Shown: one piece after another, positions 20,088-28,580 of the stretch
Layout of the letters: each line of letters starts with the position of its first letter
Position numbering within the stretch: the stretch's first letter is position 1
Source: ZC4RG30 sp039917615
Lineage (GTDB): Bacteria > Pseudomonadota > Gammaproteobacteria > Steroidobacterales > Steroidobacteraceae
Assembly (NCBI GenBank): GCA_039917615.1
Contig: JBDSJD010000029.1
Location: 62,001 to 126,000 of the forward strand
DNA length: 64,000 nt
Direction of reading: 5' to 3'
Notes under the pieces: generated by a model
What the model was told of the DNA's origin: nothing
The model's database searches: none
What the model saw: the letters and a program-made list of their open reading frames with translations, nothing else
Translations under genes and position numbers: made by a program

Positions 20088-20588
20088 CTAGGAGGAAGGA
20101 GGATTCAGCCGAGTGTCCAAGGCGAATCCGTCCTGACTCACGCGGTTGTACTTTCCTCGGGCACTAGCTGGATTGAAAATGATGTTCCAGCTGTGCGAGC
20201 AAACGGCGCTTTGAATTGCCACAAACGGATGGGATTCGAGCAATGCTCTACCAAATTGCTGCTGCGCATGGCCGGGCGTTCCCGGCCGGAGCCAATTTGC
20301 ATTGGGAATATCCGCCCCCTTCACGACATGCATTAGTCCTGGCTCGATGATTTCGGCGCAGGTCACCACATGCGGAACGAGATCGAGCGCATTGAATCCC
20401 TTGTGAACGGCAACTTCCAGAACAGCCGTCGAAGGGTCGACTGAGCAATACACCGCGGGATAACCGTGCGGATTCCATCGCCCTCCCTCGCGTTCCGCAC
20501 CCATGCCACTGTCCCATGATGCGCCGAACTTCTTATTATCCATCCTCCACATGAGGAGCTTGTCCGGCGCCCAGGGCCATGAGGTCAT
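20088..20588 (-). CDS. RES-domain toxin (NAD+-degrading type)
   Basis: A 166-residue RES-domain protein: WRMDNKKFGASWDSGMGAEREGGRWNPHGYPAVYCS at the N-terminus holds the conserved arginine/tyrosine set, then STAVLEVAVHKG with the conserved glutamate, and the C-terminal NIIFNPASARGKYN segment. RES toxins such as MbcT of M. tuberculosis degrade NAD+. It starts within the stop of the upstream antitoxin gene (ATGA, 20585-20588), the standard coupled layout of RES/Xre pairs. Start codon and length fit the family. Confidence 0.9.
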   Translation of the reverse strand: MTSWPWAPDKLLMWRMDNKKFGASWDSGMGAEREGGRWNPHGYPAVYCSVDPSTAVLEVAVHKGFNALDLVPHVVTCAEIIEPGLMHVVKGADIPNANWLRPGTPGHAQQQFGRALLESHPFVAIQSAVCSHSWNIIFNPASARGKYNRVSQDGFALDTRLNPPSS

Positions 20589-21067
20589 GTGTAGACTCCG
20601 TACTCCATTCGCGTCAGCAACTCCGAAACCAGACGCGCACCGGGTGCAGTGGCAAGCAGTTCAACCGGTCTGTGCCCATTCAGCGCAATCGCAGGTCGCC
20701 CGAACCATTCTTCGGCAGCTTCCTGCGAACCGAGCGTTTGACAAGCCTGAGCTAGCAGCTCGGCAAATTGCCAAAGCCTGCTGCTCTCGTCGAGCGGGAG
20801 ACGTACATTGGCATTGGCTTTACGACGCGCGAACGAACGCTCGCTAATTCCAATGACCGCGAGCACCGTCGTCTGGGCAATCGTGTGGAGATTGGCGATC
20901 AACCGAAGCATGGAAGTGGTTGGCAATCCGATCGAAATAAGTTCGTGCGCATCCTGCGAATCCGCAATCGTCTTCCGAAGCGTGGTTCGACCTCCAAGAA
21001 GCTTGTTGGCGATCTGGTAGGTGGCCGACTGCGCGCCTGGTTCGATCTGCTGATGGGTAGTGGTCAT
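20585..21067 (-). CDS. Xre/MbcA/ParS-type antitoxin of the RES toxin
   Basis: 160 residues from ATG 21067, which has AAAGG at a suitable distance; a TTG at 21088 would add 7 residues. The C-terminal DUF2384 toxin-binding domain is clear (AEEWFGRPAIALNGHRPVELLATAPGARLVSELL). The middle holds the Xre-like helix-turn-helix (TTVLAVIGISERSFARRK). The protein binds and blocks the RES toxin and usually represses its own promoter. A sigma-70-type promoter with a palindromic spacer lies just upstream (21097-21125), a ready target for that repression. Confidence 0.9.
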   Translation of the reverse strand: MTTTHQQIEPGAQSATYQIANKLLGGRTTLRKTIADSQDAHELISIGLPTTSMLRLIANLHTIAQTTVLAVIGISERSFARRKANANVRLPLDESSRLWQFAELLAQACQTLGSQEAAEEWFGRPAIALNGHRPVELLATAPGARLVSELLTRMEYGVYT

Positions 21068-21096
21068 TGAATTACGCCTTTCTGCCAAGTGGCGTC

Positions 21097-21125
21097 ACTA
21101 TACTGCCATATGGCAGTCATTTCAA
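21097..21125 (-). promoter_or_regulatory. Promoter of the RES/Xre operon with palindromic operator in its spacer
   Basis: Reading on the minus strand: -35 TTGAAA (21125-21120), a spacer of exactly 17 bases, and -10 TATAGT (21102-21097). A perfect 16-bp palindrome ACTGCCATATGGCAGT (21102-21117) fills almost all of the spacer. The antitoxin ATG is about 30 bases downstream of the -10. A repressor dimer bound there would block polymerase directly. Repression by the Xre antitoxin is inferred from the family. Confidence 0.75.
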
Positions 21126-21218
21126 GGCTAGTCTCGGCGCTGGGGAACGACCCCCCCATACCGCATGACCAACTGCATTGTCCGCCACACCCCAGCCAAT
21201 GCTGCGTCCGCTCGACCG

Positions 21219-22793
21219 CTAGATTCCTTTCAGGAACGCTTCGCAGTCGGTACGGGCCTTGTCCCCAGCGGAAATCGCGCTGCAAAGCGCATCGCGTCGC
21301 GTGCGCAGCGCGGCGATGGCTGCCTTGTGGGCGCCGCCCTTGTTCCATTCGCGTAGCTGCGTATCCAGCTTGGTGAGACGCATCGCCGTGCGACGATGGA
21401 TCCGATCCGGCCCATCGAGTTCGCCCAGAACGGCAAGGGCCACATCGCGGATTCGCGTTTCATCTTGAGGCTGCATGCGGATGAGGCCCTGCACATAGGC
21501 CGTGCCCCACTGGAAGCGGGTTGCGGCGCCCTGTGATTCCCGGTACGCACGCTCAAGCCAGGTTACTGCCTGCGTCTTGTTGCCCCGCTCTTCTTCGATG
21601 TCCGCGAGATCGAGCATGTAGTAGTACGGATAATGCGAGGTCTTCATCTCTGCTTCGGTCACTGCGTAGAGCCGATCTACGTCGCCCAGTGTGTCGAGCA
21701 CGAACAGCGAAGAATTCACCACGCCCGCGCGGGCATAGCCGCTTTGCCCGCGCGCCAGCGCCGCGTCTACGCGCTGCCTTGCGGCAGCCGCCGCAGTGGC
21801 GGGAATCTGGCCATCGCCCAGCTCCTTGATTGCACGCAATTTCATGCCCACCGCGGCCAATTGATCGGTTTCAGCAAATCGCGTATCGCCTGCGGCACTG
21901 TCCATAACCGTGGACCAGCGCTCGAGTAGCTGCGCGCCGCGATCTGGCAGCGCCTGCTTTGCGGCCTTGAAGAAAGAGGTGCCCAGGTATTGCAAGGCAT
22001 CGGCTGCGGCAAGCGCTCTGTCGCGGTCCGCCAGCAGTTCATACACGGCTTGAACGCGCGCGACCAGTTGTGGAGTCGGTGCCTTGCCGGCGGCGATCTG
22101 CTCTTCTTCCGCATCACTCGCAGCGGCTGCCGCGAAGGCGATCAACCGCGCCCGCTCCACTTGCGCATCCGCAGGGCAACTCTGCGCGGCACGTTGAATA
22201 CGTGCTGCGGTTTCAACAAGCTCGCCAGGCGAACCATCAGACTCCCAGCCGTTGTACGCCAGCCGTCGGCAATCATCGCGGCTGATCGGCACGGCTGTGT
22301 CATTCAGTGACGCCAGGATCTCTTTCACCGGCCGCACATCGCCCAGCACAAGGTCCAGCACCTCGGCGTACTGAGAAAGATCCATGCCGCCGTTGATGCG
22401 CGCGAGCTCAGTGCGATCGGCGCGCAACACCACGACGCTGGGATAACCACTAACGTGGAACTCATCGCCCAGCTTCTGCGCACCTGGTGCGTCGCCGTCG
22501 ATGTATACCGGCACGAACAGCTTCAGCTTCTCGATGAAATCAGGGCGCGAGAAAACGGTGGCCTTGAGTTCATGGCAGGGCGGGCACCAGGACGCACCCC
22601 AATACAGAAACACCGGCTTGCCTTCGGCTGCCGCGCGCGCGAACGCGGCATTCACATCGCCATCGAACCATTTGATGGAATTGTTAGTGGTTGCCTGCGC
22701 AGGCACGGTGGGCGGGGGCACACCAGGCTTGTTGCATCCGGCAAGGCCCATGACCACACACAGAGCGAGCGATGCGCAGCGGCGGACGCTCAC
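21219..22793 (-). CDS. Thioredoxin-fold lipoprotein with helical repeat C-terminus
   Basis: 524 residues from GTG 22793. The lipobox is GLAGC (Cys20). A thioredoxin-like domain follows, with the WCPPC redox motif at 69-73 (C70, C73) and the cis-proline segment SGYPSVVVL. The rest, about 350 residues, is alpha-helical and TPR-like. DsbD-gamma/DUF255-like periplasmic thioredoxins have the GASWCPPCHELKATVFSRP pattern seen here, so a periplasmic thiol reductase or sensor is likely. The start overlaps the stop of a small membrane protein gene (GTGA, 22790-22793). Confidence 0.82.
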   Translation of the reverse strand: MSVRRCASLALCVVMGLAGCNKPGVPPPTVPAQATTNNSIKWFDGDVNAAFARAAAEGKPVFLYWGASWCPPCHELKATVFSRPDFIEKLKLFVPVYIDGDAPGAQKLGDEFHVSGYPSVVVLRADRTELARINGGMDLSQYAEVLDLVLGDVRPVKEILASLNDTAVPISRDDCRRLAYNGWESDGSPGELVETAARIQRAAQSCPADAQVERARLIAFAAAAASDAEEEQIAAGKAPTPQLVARVQAVYELLADRDRALAAADALQYLGTSFFKAAKQALPDRGAQLLERWSTVMDSAAGDTRFAETDQLAAVGMKLRAIKELGDGQIPATAAAAARQRVDAALARGQSGYARAGVVNSSLFVLDTLGDVDRLYAVTEAEMKTSHYPYYYMLDLADIEEERGNKTQAVTWLERAYRESQGAATRFQWGTAYVQGLIRMQPQDETRIRDVALAVLGELDGPDRIHRRTAMRLTKLDTQLREWNKGGAHKAAIAALRTRRDALCSAISAGDKARTDCEAFLKGI

Positions 22794-23026
22794 GGACCCG
22801 ACCGCGTCTGCCTGGATTCCCGCCGCATGATCCGCACGACCACCACGGTGGCGACTATCAGCGCCAATATCTGCAACGCCAAGAGGAACACCAGGCCGCC
22901 CGCCAGGCGCCACGCCTCGTACAGCCCGATGGCCACGCCCACGGGCGTAATCACCATCAGCAGGCGGTTGGAGAACTTCATTTTCTCGGGGCTTTGCATG
23001 GGGGTGATCTTACTCCCACCCTGCAT
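22790..23026 (-). CDS. Small two-span membrane protein
   Basis: 78 residues, with two hydrophobic spans near 22-40 (RLLMVITPVGVAIGLYEAW) and 43-66 (GGLVFLLALQILALIVATVVVV), and a basic tail RIMRRESRQTRSG. I took ATG 23026 (GGAA a few bases upstream); in-frame ATGs at residues 10 and 16 are alternatives. It overlaps the thioredoxin lipoprotein gene by 4 bases and is presumably cotranscribed with it. Family not recognised. Confidence 0.65.
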   Translation of the reverse strand: MQGGSKITPMQSPEKMKFSNRLLMVITPVGVAIGLYEAWRLAGGLVFLLALQILALIVATVVVVRIMRRESRQTRSGP

Positions 23027-23095
23027 TACTTTCCGATCGGCGCGCGGAATCCCCGCGAAGCTACGCGATTGGAGCCCCCAGCAACCAGCCTGAGC

Positions 23096-23491
23096 TCAAT
23101 GGCTCGACTGAACCGGAGTCTCCGTGTGCATCACGCACTGCCACTCACCACCGGATTGAATCCAGGTAGAAGTGTCATACATCTCCTGCTCGGTGCTCTG
23201 ATCTTCCTTGCCCCGCGGCGCCATGCCCTGCTTCACGCGGTAAGCAAGAATCGCCGTCTTCTCATCCGGAAAGAGGACCTGCATGTCGCTGAATTCGAAT
23301 GAGGTAAGCACCTGCGAACCATTGTTGGCCATGTGGCGATACCCGGCGTGATCAAACCGCATGGTGCCGTGCGAACTGACCATGAGGGCCGGCTCAGTCA
23401 GCATGCCGACCGCGAGCTCGGTATCGTTTTCGATCATCGACTGCCAGAACTTGGTTTCAAGTTCGATGAGCGTGTTGCGTGATTCATGCAT
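23096..23491 (-). CDS. NTF2-like (SnoaL/DUF4440) protein
   Basis: 131 residues from ATG 23491, preceded by AAGGAG at 8 bases; this start is clearly better than the upstream end of the open frame. The fold pattern is a cone-shaped NTF2-like domain: an N-terminal helix (LIELETKFWQSMIENDTELAVGML), VSSHGTM, and beta-strands ending TSTWIQSGGEWQCVMHTETP. Such stand-alone domains bind small hydrophobic ligands or are minor enzymes; no specific role can be assigned. Confidence 0.75.
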   Translation of the reverse strand: MHESRNTLIELETKFWQSMIENDTELAVGMLTEPALMVSSHGTMRFDHAGYRHMANNGSQVLTSFEFSDMQVLFPDEKTAILAYRVKQGMAPRGKEDQSTEQEMYDTSTWIQSGGEWQCVMHTETPVQSSH

Positions 23492-23641
23492 GAGGGCGCT
23501 CCTTCGTTTGGAAGGGCTCAGTATGAGGACGACTGATATTTCAGCCATCGGCAGACCATCGTCCCGGCCGTAGGGCTATTCCTACCTACCCGAGTCCGCG
23601 CGGCTCCCCTATGATTCGTGTACTACAAGCTGGGGGTTTCC

Positions 23642-24778
23642 ATGGACGAGTCGAAACTGAACCGCCGCCAGGTTCTGGGTGCGGCGGCTGCCGCTGCCGG
23701 CGCCGCGGGCGTGCTCGGACAGCTGACCCCTGATACCGCTGCGGCGGCCGAAGTTGCCCTGCCCAATCAAGGTCCCTCCCAGGCCCCGCCGATCACCAAT
23801 GTGAGGAACAAGATCGCCTATATCACCGGTGGCTCAAGTGGCATCGGCCTTGGCATTGCGCGGGCGCTGCACGAAGCGGGCGCGAAAGTGATCCTCGGCA
23901 ATTACAACGACTCGCAGTTCGCCGATGCACTGAAGATGTTCCCCGCCAACGATCCACGTGTGCAGACCGTCGTGCATGACGTCATGGTGCGCGAAGACTG
24001 GGAGCGCAAGGCCGATGAAATCGAGAGGAAGTTCGGCAAGGTCCATATCCTGGTCAACAATGCCGGTGTTGGCATCCTGTCGAAGGTAGTGGAAGGCACT
24101 TACAAGGACTGGGACTGGGCCATGGGTGTGAACTTCTGGGGGCCGGTATATGGAGTACGCACCTTCGTTCCGCGCATGTTGGCGAACAAGGAAGGCAGCC
24201 ACATCGTCACGACCTCGTCCACCGATGGCGTACTGCTGGGCACTGCCGGCATTTACGCGGTGACCAAGATGGCGGTCACCGGACTCATGGAACAAATGCG
24301 CCACGATCTGCGCACTACGAACATCGGCACGTCGAATCTGGTGCCCGGGTTTACAACAACGAACATCGGTCGCAGCGAGAGCTACCGTCCGGAGTCATTG
24401 AAGAACGATGCGCCGGCAGCTGCAACTGCACCGCGGCCGCCGGCAGGACCGCCGCGTGCACCGGGCACAGGTGCTGCAGGCACCCGCCCTGCCGCCGTAG
24501 CGGCGACGCCCCTGTGGGCGCGTCCGCAGGATCCACTTACCGTCGGGCGGCTCGTTGTCAACGGCATCCTCAACAACGACATGTGGATCTTCCCCGCGCC
24601 CGAATACCAGCCTGGCGTCGAGGCACGCGGCCTGGCAATGGTCGAGTCCATGGTGGCGTTCACCCCAATGCCGGAGAACATCGCAGCGGGCAGGGACCGC
24701 TACTACCGCACGCCCATTTATGTGCAGGAAGTGGCGCATCGCCGCGCAACGAAGAAGCGCAACATCCGAGGGATCTGA
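23642..24778 (+). CDS. Tat-exported short-chain dehydrogenase/reductase
   Basis: 378 residues from ATG 23642. The N-terminus has a twin-arginine signal (LNRRQVLG at 6-13) and an Ala-rich hydrophobic stretch, so the folded enzyme is probably exported with its cofactor. The SDR core has GGSSGIG at 63-69, NNAG at 139-142, a serine near 192 and the catalytic pair Tyr205/Lys209 in YAVTK. Residues 256-290 are a Pro/Ala-rich insert unusual for the family, close to where the substrate lid would be. The downstream iron-permease-like gene starts 16 bases after its stop. The substrate is unknown. Confidence 0.82.
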   Translation: MDESKLNRRQVLGAAAAAAGAAGVLGQLTPDTAAAAEVALPNQGPSQAPPITNVRNKIAYITGGSSGIGLGIARALHEAGAKVILGNYNDSQFADALKMFPANDPRVQTVVHDVMVREDWERKADEIERKFGKVHILVNNAGVGILSKVVEGTYKDWDWAMGVNFWGPVYGVRTFVPRMLANKEGSHIVTTSSTDGVLLGTAGIYAVTKMAVTGLMEQMRHDLRTTNIGTSNLVPGFTTTNIGRSESYRPESLKNDAPAAATAPRPPAGPPRAPGTGAAGTRPAAVAATPLWARPQDPLTVGRLVVNGILNNDMWIFPAPEYQPGVEARGLAMVESMVAFTPMPENIAAGRDRYYRTPIYVQEVAHRRATKKRNIRGI

Positions 24779-24794
24779 CAATGCAGGTGACAAC

Positions 24795-25202
24795 ATGACA
24801 TCCCCGTCCTACACCACCTTCGCCAAGAAGATCGCGCGTTTCTGTGGCAGGCCCGGGACTTTCGTTCTGGCCGTGATGATCATCCTTGCATGGCTCGCCT
24901 CTGGTCCACTTTTCGGATTCAGCGACACCTGGCAACTCGTGATCAACACCGGCACGACCATCATCACGTTCCTGATGGTGTTCCTGATCCAGAACACGCA
25001 GAACCGGGACACCGAGGCGATGCAGGTGAAACTGGACGAACTGATTCGCGCGACCAAGGGAGCCCACAACGCGCTGCTGGATCTGGAAGAACTGGACGAG
25101 GACGTGATTCTGGCTTTCCGGAAGCGCTACCAGACCCTGGCTGCAAGCGCGCGCAGCGATCAGGACCGGGGCGTGATCGACACCGATTCTCCCGAGTGCT
25201 GA
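24795..25202 (+). CDS. Low-affinity iron permease family small membrane protein (COG5478)
   Basis: 135 residues with two membrane spans (near 22-42 and 48-68), the second followed by FLMVFLIQNTQNRDTEAMQVKLDELIRA, the family signature shared with fungal Fet4-like proteins and bacterial COG5478 proteins. The C-terminal third is charged and cytoplasmic. Iron transport by bacterial members is not well established. It follows the Tat-SDR gene by 16 bases. Confidence 0.82.
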   Translation: MTSPSYTTFAKKIARFCGRPGTFVLAVMIILAWLASGPLFGFSDTWQLVINTGTTIITFLMVFLIQNTQNRDTEAMQVKLDELIRATKGAHNALLDLEELDEDVILAFRKRYQTLAASARSDQDRGVIDTDSPEC

Positions 25203-25212
25203 TCTCGCGCCT

Positions 25213-25722
25213 GTGTCCAGCCAGTTAGCCGACCCTGCCATGTTGCGCCCATGCATTCCCGCCGATGCCGCCCGGATTTGCAGCATCTACAACCATTACA
25301 TCCTTGAGACGGTGGTGACCTTTGAAGAGATCCCGGTACAGGTCGAGGAGATGGCGCGGCGCATAGCGGATGTTACCTCCCGACTTCCATGGCTCGTCTA
25401 CGAGTGGGACGGCGAAATCTGCGGGTACGCCTATGCAGGGTCATGGAAGGAGCGTTCTGCCTACCGCTACTCGGTGGAGAGCACGGTGTATCTTGCTCCG
25501 CACATGGTTGGTCAAGGTATCGGCACACTGCTCTACTCGGCGCTTCTGGAAGCATTGCGCACCAGGGAAGTGCACTGTGCCATCGGGGGCATTGCACTGC
25601 CAAATCCGGCAAGTGTTGCTCTCCATGAGAAGCTCGGCTTCACCAGCATCGGTCAGTTTCGTGAAGTTGGCTGGAAGTTTGAACAGTGGGTCGATGTGGG
25701 GTATTGGGAGATCCTGTTGTGA
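25213..25722 (+). CDS. GNAT N-acetyltransferase, phosphinothricin acetyltransferase-like
   Basis: 169 residues from GTG 25213, or 160 from ATG 25240; the domain itself begins at MLRPCIPADAARICSIYNHYI, so the ATG is plausible. It matches the Pat/YncA subfamily: YNHYILETVVTFEE, the acetyl-CoA loop VGQGIGTLLYSALLEAL, IALPNPASVALHEKLGF, and GQFREVGWKFEQWVDVGYW. Members acetylate L-methionine sulfoximine/sulfone or phosphinothricin. Neither start has a good ribosome binding site. Confidence 0.85.
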   Translation: MSSQLADPAMLRPCIPADAARICSIYNHYILETVVTFEEIPVQVEEMARRIADVTSRLPWLVYEWDGEICGYAYAGSWKERSAYRYSVESTVYLAPHMVGQGIGTLLYSALLEALRTREVHCAIGGIALPNPASVALHEKLGFTSIGQFREVGWKFEQWVDVGYWEILL

Positions 25723-25798
25723 ACGGGTCGCGGGTTGCCTGATCCGCGCCCTGCCCTTTGCTCCCTACACCCCGATGCGCTGGCGTCACCGCGGTGCG

Positions 25799-26023
25799 CC
25801 GTTTGGTGCGGGCAGCTGTTGCCGGAACTGCAGCTCGACTTCCGAGTATTCGCTCACGCGTCGGCTCCGAAACCAACGGATGCACCGGCAGCCGAATCAC
25901 ATACGCCAGCCGCTCCTCATCGGTCTCGAAGTATTCGCGGGCATCCATGTTGCCGCGCAGGTCGTCGCAGGCGGTCAACAGCAGGCTTTCGAGCCGGGCG
26001 AGAGTGAGCTTGGCGGTGGCCAT
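25799..26023 (-). pseudogene. Decayed type I restriction methylase (hsdM-like) fragment joined to another remnant
   Basis: Residues 1-32 (LARLESLLLTACDDLRGNMDAREY) match the N-terminus of HsdM type I DNA methylases, which continue KEYIFGMLFLKR. Here the match stops after DAREY and continues FETDEERLAYVIRLPVHPLV, which looks instead like the C-terminal end of AlbA_2/RecG-like ATP-binding regulators. The open frame continues without meaning past about 25850, and another frame carries a plausible end (QFRQQLPAPNGAPR-stop). I read this as two gene ends fused by a deletion. This fills most of the 364-base gap between the GNAT and YecA-like genes. Confidence 0.5.
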
Positions 26024-26086
26024 GAATCGTGGCGGTCCCTGCTCGATTGCGACGGGCCACAGGCCTCGCTGCGGTATCGTACACCC

Positions 26087-26809
26087 ATGGCCAGCGCTTC
26101 CAAATCCCCGGATCAGCCACTATCTGACGACGAGTTCGCTCGCCTCGCGGCCTTTCTTGCTTCGCGCAAGACAACGGGCTCGCTGCGCATCGAGGGCCTC
26201 GACGGCTTCCTGTGCGCACTCATCGTCGGACCGGCGTTCATCATGCCGAGCGAATACCTTCCCGAGATCTGGGGTGGTGAACAGCTCGATGAAGACGCTT
26301 TCAGCTCGCAGGACGAGGCGCTCGACATCATGAGCATGGTTATGCGCTATTCCAATTCCATCGCCAATGCGTTTGAAAATGAGGGGCTTTATCTGCCCGC
26401 GGCCCTGGACCTGGACGGCGACACGCAGCGCCACGACCAACTGTGGGCAGAAGGCTTCATGCGTGGCGTGGATTTGCGCCGACCGCTATGGTCCCCCTTG
26501 ATTCTGGACGAGAATGAGGGCGGCTCCATCCTCACCATTGCGCTGCTTGCCGGTGAAATCGACCCTGAGTGGCGCAAGCGTTCCTGGACGGCGGATCAGC
26601 AGGCGGAACACCTGCAACTTATGTGCGCAGGAATGGTCCGCATGCAGCGATTTTTCCGGGTGGAACACCTGGTCACTGCGCGTGCCGAACGTGCAACGAC
26701 CACTGTGCGACGCGAAGCCCCCAAGGTGGGGCGCAATCAGCCCTGCCCGTGCGGCAGCGGACGCAAATTCAAGCATTGCTGTGGTGTATCAGGCACTCAG
26801 GTACATTGA
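26087..26809 (+). CDS. YecA/UPF0149-family protein with SEC-C zinc motif
   Basis: 240 residues from ATG 26087; the frame is open far upstream, but only this part has family similarity. The N-terminal UPF0149 domain includes SLRIEGLDGFLCALIVGP and WAEGFMRGVDL. The C-terminus is a SEC-C motif (GRNQPCPCGSGRKFKHCCG), which binds zinc as in SecA. E. coli YecA binds SecA or ribosomes, so a role in protein targeting or quality control is a fair guess. Confidence 0.85.
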   Translation: MASASKSPDQPLSDDEFARLAAFLASRKTTGSLRIEGLDGFLCALIVGPAFIMPSEYLPEIWGGEQLDEDAFSSQDEALDIMSMVMRYSNSIANAFENEGLYLPAALDLDGDTQRHDQLWAEGFMRGVDLRRPLWSPLILDENEGGSILTIALLAGEIDPEWRKRSWTADQQAEHLQLMCAGMVRMQRFFRVEHLVTARAERATTTVRREAPKVGRNQPCPCGSGRKFKHCCGVSGTQVH

Positions 26810-26890
26810 AGGGAGTGGGGATTCGCCGGCCATTGCTCAGCGTGATTCCCGAGTAGTCCAGGTGGTGGTGCAAATCAAACAGGAGCATTT

Positions 26891-27256
26891 ATGAAGAAGC
26901 ATCTCGCGTATGCATCCATTGTGGTCGCGTTGCTGTCGTTGTCGTACCTGTCCATTTCTGCAGACTCTCCCAATCGACCCGAAGGTGTCACCGAGGAGAA
27001 CTGGGTACCCGTCAGTGACCGCCTGGGAATTGTTCTGGTGCAGGGTCCAAGCGTCGTGGTGCAGGGTCCAGGTGTCGCGGTGCAGGGCCCCGATGGCATA
27101 GTCATAGAACCTCGGAGCCCCCTCCCTGCGTCCCAAAATGGTCTGCCGCTGCTGTTAAAGCCACCGGTGGGTGGGTACTTCATGGTAAAGCGCGCAAGCG
27201 GCTGGACTCGTCTGGTTGTATTCGAGCCGATCAAGGGTCCGGCGGGTGCCGGCTAG
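26891..27256 (+). CDS. Secreted protein with VQGP repeats, unknown family
   Basis: 121 residues. The N-terminal signal peptide (MKKHLAYASIVVALLSLSYLSISA) is followed by a short tandem repeat, V-x-V-Q-G-P three times (VLVQGPSVVVQGPGVAVQGP, near 48-67), then a plain C-terminal domain. AGGAG at 26880-26884 is a good ribosome binding site. The repeat is also seen in the DNA. The gene follows the YecA-like gene by 81 bases. No family recognised. Confidence 0.7.
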   Translation: MKKHLAYASIVVALLSLSYLSISADSPNRPEGVTEENWVPVSDRLGIVLVQGPSVVVQGPGVAVQGPDGIVIEPRSPLPASQNGLPLLLKPPVGGYFMVKRASGWTRLVVFEPIKGPAGAG

Positions 27257-27286
27257 AAGGCGATGGTCCTTGGCTTTGAAGTGTAA

Positions 27287-28507
27287 CTATCTCCAGAGTG
27301 TTGAAATGGGTGCCGCGAACAGCTGCTCGCCAAACGGCACCAGCGTGTCGTGGTCATAGAGAATCAGGCCCATTCTGAAACGCTTGCCACAGGCCTCGGC
27401 CAGCTTGCGCAACCCGGAGAAATCCGCCGTGGTAACGGTGGCCGAGGCCTTCACTTCTATTCCAACGACATGACCGCTGGAATCTTCCATCACGATGTCA
27501 ACCTCATTGTTGTGGCGGTCACGGAAATGGAAGAACTCGAGTCGCTCGGCATGCCAACTGGACAGCTTGAGCAGCTCTGCCAGCACGAATGTCTCCAGCA
27601 GTGGCCCCAGGGCGGTTCTATCAGCCTGCAGGCGCGCGACGGAAAGATTCATGAGTGCCGCAAGCAATCCGGAATCCAGAAAGTGGAGCTTGGGTGTCTT
27701 GACGAGGCGCTTCAGTTCGTTTGTGAACCACGGCTGCAGCGTGCGCACCAGAAAGAGTTGCGTCAGGATGTCTGTGTACTTGCGGGTCGTGACATGCCCG
27801 AGGCCCAATGGCGCACCGACGCCTGAGTAATTGATGAGTTGCGCCGAGTGCGCGGCGAGAACGCGCAGCAGCCTTGGCATATGGTGGGCGTATTCGATGT
27901 TTGCAACACTGTGCACATCCCGCTCGATAACGGCCCTGATGTAGTCGAGAAACCATTTCTGCCTGCGGGCCGGCGAGTCGCGCCCGATCGCTTCCGGGTA
28001 GCCACCCGCAAGCACACGCCCGACCAGGTCGGCGCCAACGGCAACAGTACCAACCACCGGCGCCCTTCCGGCCAGAACGCGCTCCAGGAAATTGCCGGGC
28101 CGCTTGCGCAATTCACTCTGGGATAATGGCAACAGGTCAGCGATCTCTATGCGTCCGGCCAGGGAGTCCGCGACCTGCGGCAATGTCATGAGGTTGGCCG
28201 AGCCGGTAAGCAGAAAGCGACCCGGGCGTTTGTCCGTGTCGACGGCGCGCTTGATGGCCAGCAGCAACTGTGGAGCGCGCTGGACTTCGTCAATGATCGC
28301 CCGGTCCAGCCCCCGGATGAACCCGACCGGGTCAGCTCTGGCAGTGTCGAGGGTGGTCTGGTCGTCAAGGGTCAGAAACGGCATACCGGCGCCCGCAAGT
28401 TTCTCCGCCAGTGTGGTCTTGCCCGACTGTCGCGGACCGGCGATAAGAACCACGCGGGTGTCGGCGAGGGCTTCGCGGACGCGCGCTTCGATGAATCGCG
28501 GGTACAT
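27287..28507 (-). CDS. AAA-type ATPase with DUF4143 C-terminal domain
   Basis: A 406-residue protein of the widespread DUF4143 ATPase family. Walker A is GPRQSGKTT near residue 24, Walker B AIIDEVQ near 70, and the sensor segment is FLLTGSANL. The C-terminal DUF4143 part carries a PD-(D/E)xK-like core (NNEVDIVMEDSSGHVVGIEVKAS), suggesting a nuclease fold. Such genes are often strain-variable, and their function (DNA repair or mobile-element related) is unproven. It has its own promoter at 28581-28608. Confidence 0.88.
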   Translation of the reverse strand: MYPRFIEARVREALADTRVVLIAGPRQSGKTTLAEKLAGAGMPFLTLDDQTTLDTARADPVGFIRGLDRAIIDEVQRAPQLLLAIKRAVDTDKRPGRFLLTGSANLMTLPQVADSLAGRIEIADLLPLSQSELRKRPGNFLERVLAGRAPVVGTVAVGADLVGRVLAGGYPEAIGRDSPARRQKWFLDYIRAVIERDVHSVANIEYAHHMPRLLRVLAAHSAQLINYSGVGAPLGLGHVTTRKYTDILTQLFLVRTLQPWFTNELKRLVKTPKLHFLDSGLLAALMNLSVARLQADRTALGPLLETFVLAELLKLSSWHAERLEFFHFRDRHNNEVDIVMEDSSGHVVGIEVKASATVTTADFSGLRKLAEACGKRFRMGLILYDHDTLVPFGEQLFAAPISTLWR

Positions 28508-28580
28508 GCAGTTTGTCCTGAAAGGAAAGGGTGCGTCCGCCTAGGGCGGCTTATTGTAACCAGGACTCCGGCCAATTGAT

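Noticed and set aside
20065..20095. TAGTCT/AGACTA inverted repeat after the RES toxin gene as a terminator
   Set aside because: Only 6 bp, no U-tract in either direction; cannot be supported as a terminator.
28537..28549. CCGCC/GGCGG hairpin in the DUF4143 leader as an attenuator
   Set aside because: The stem is 5 bp and there is no U-run or leader peptide; too weak.
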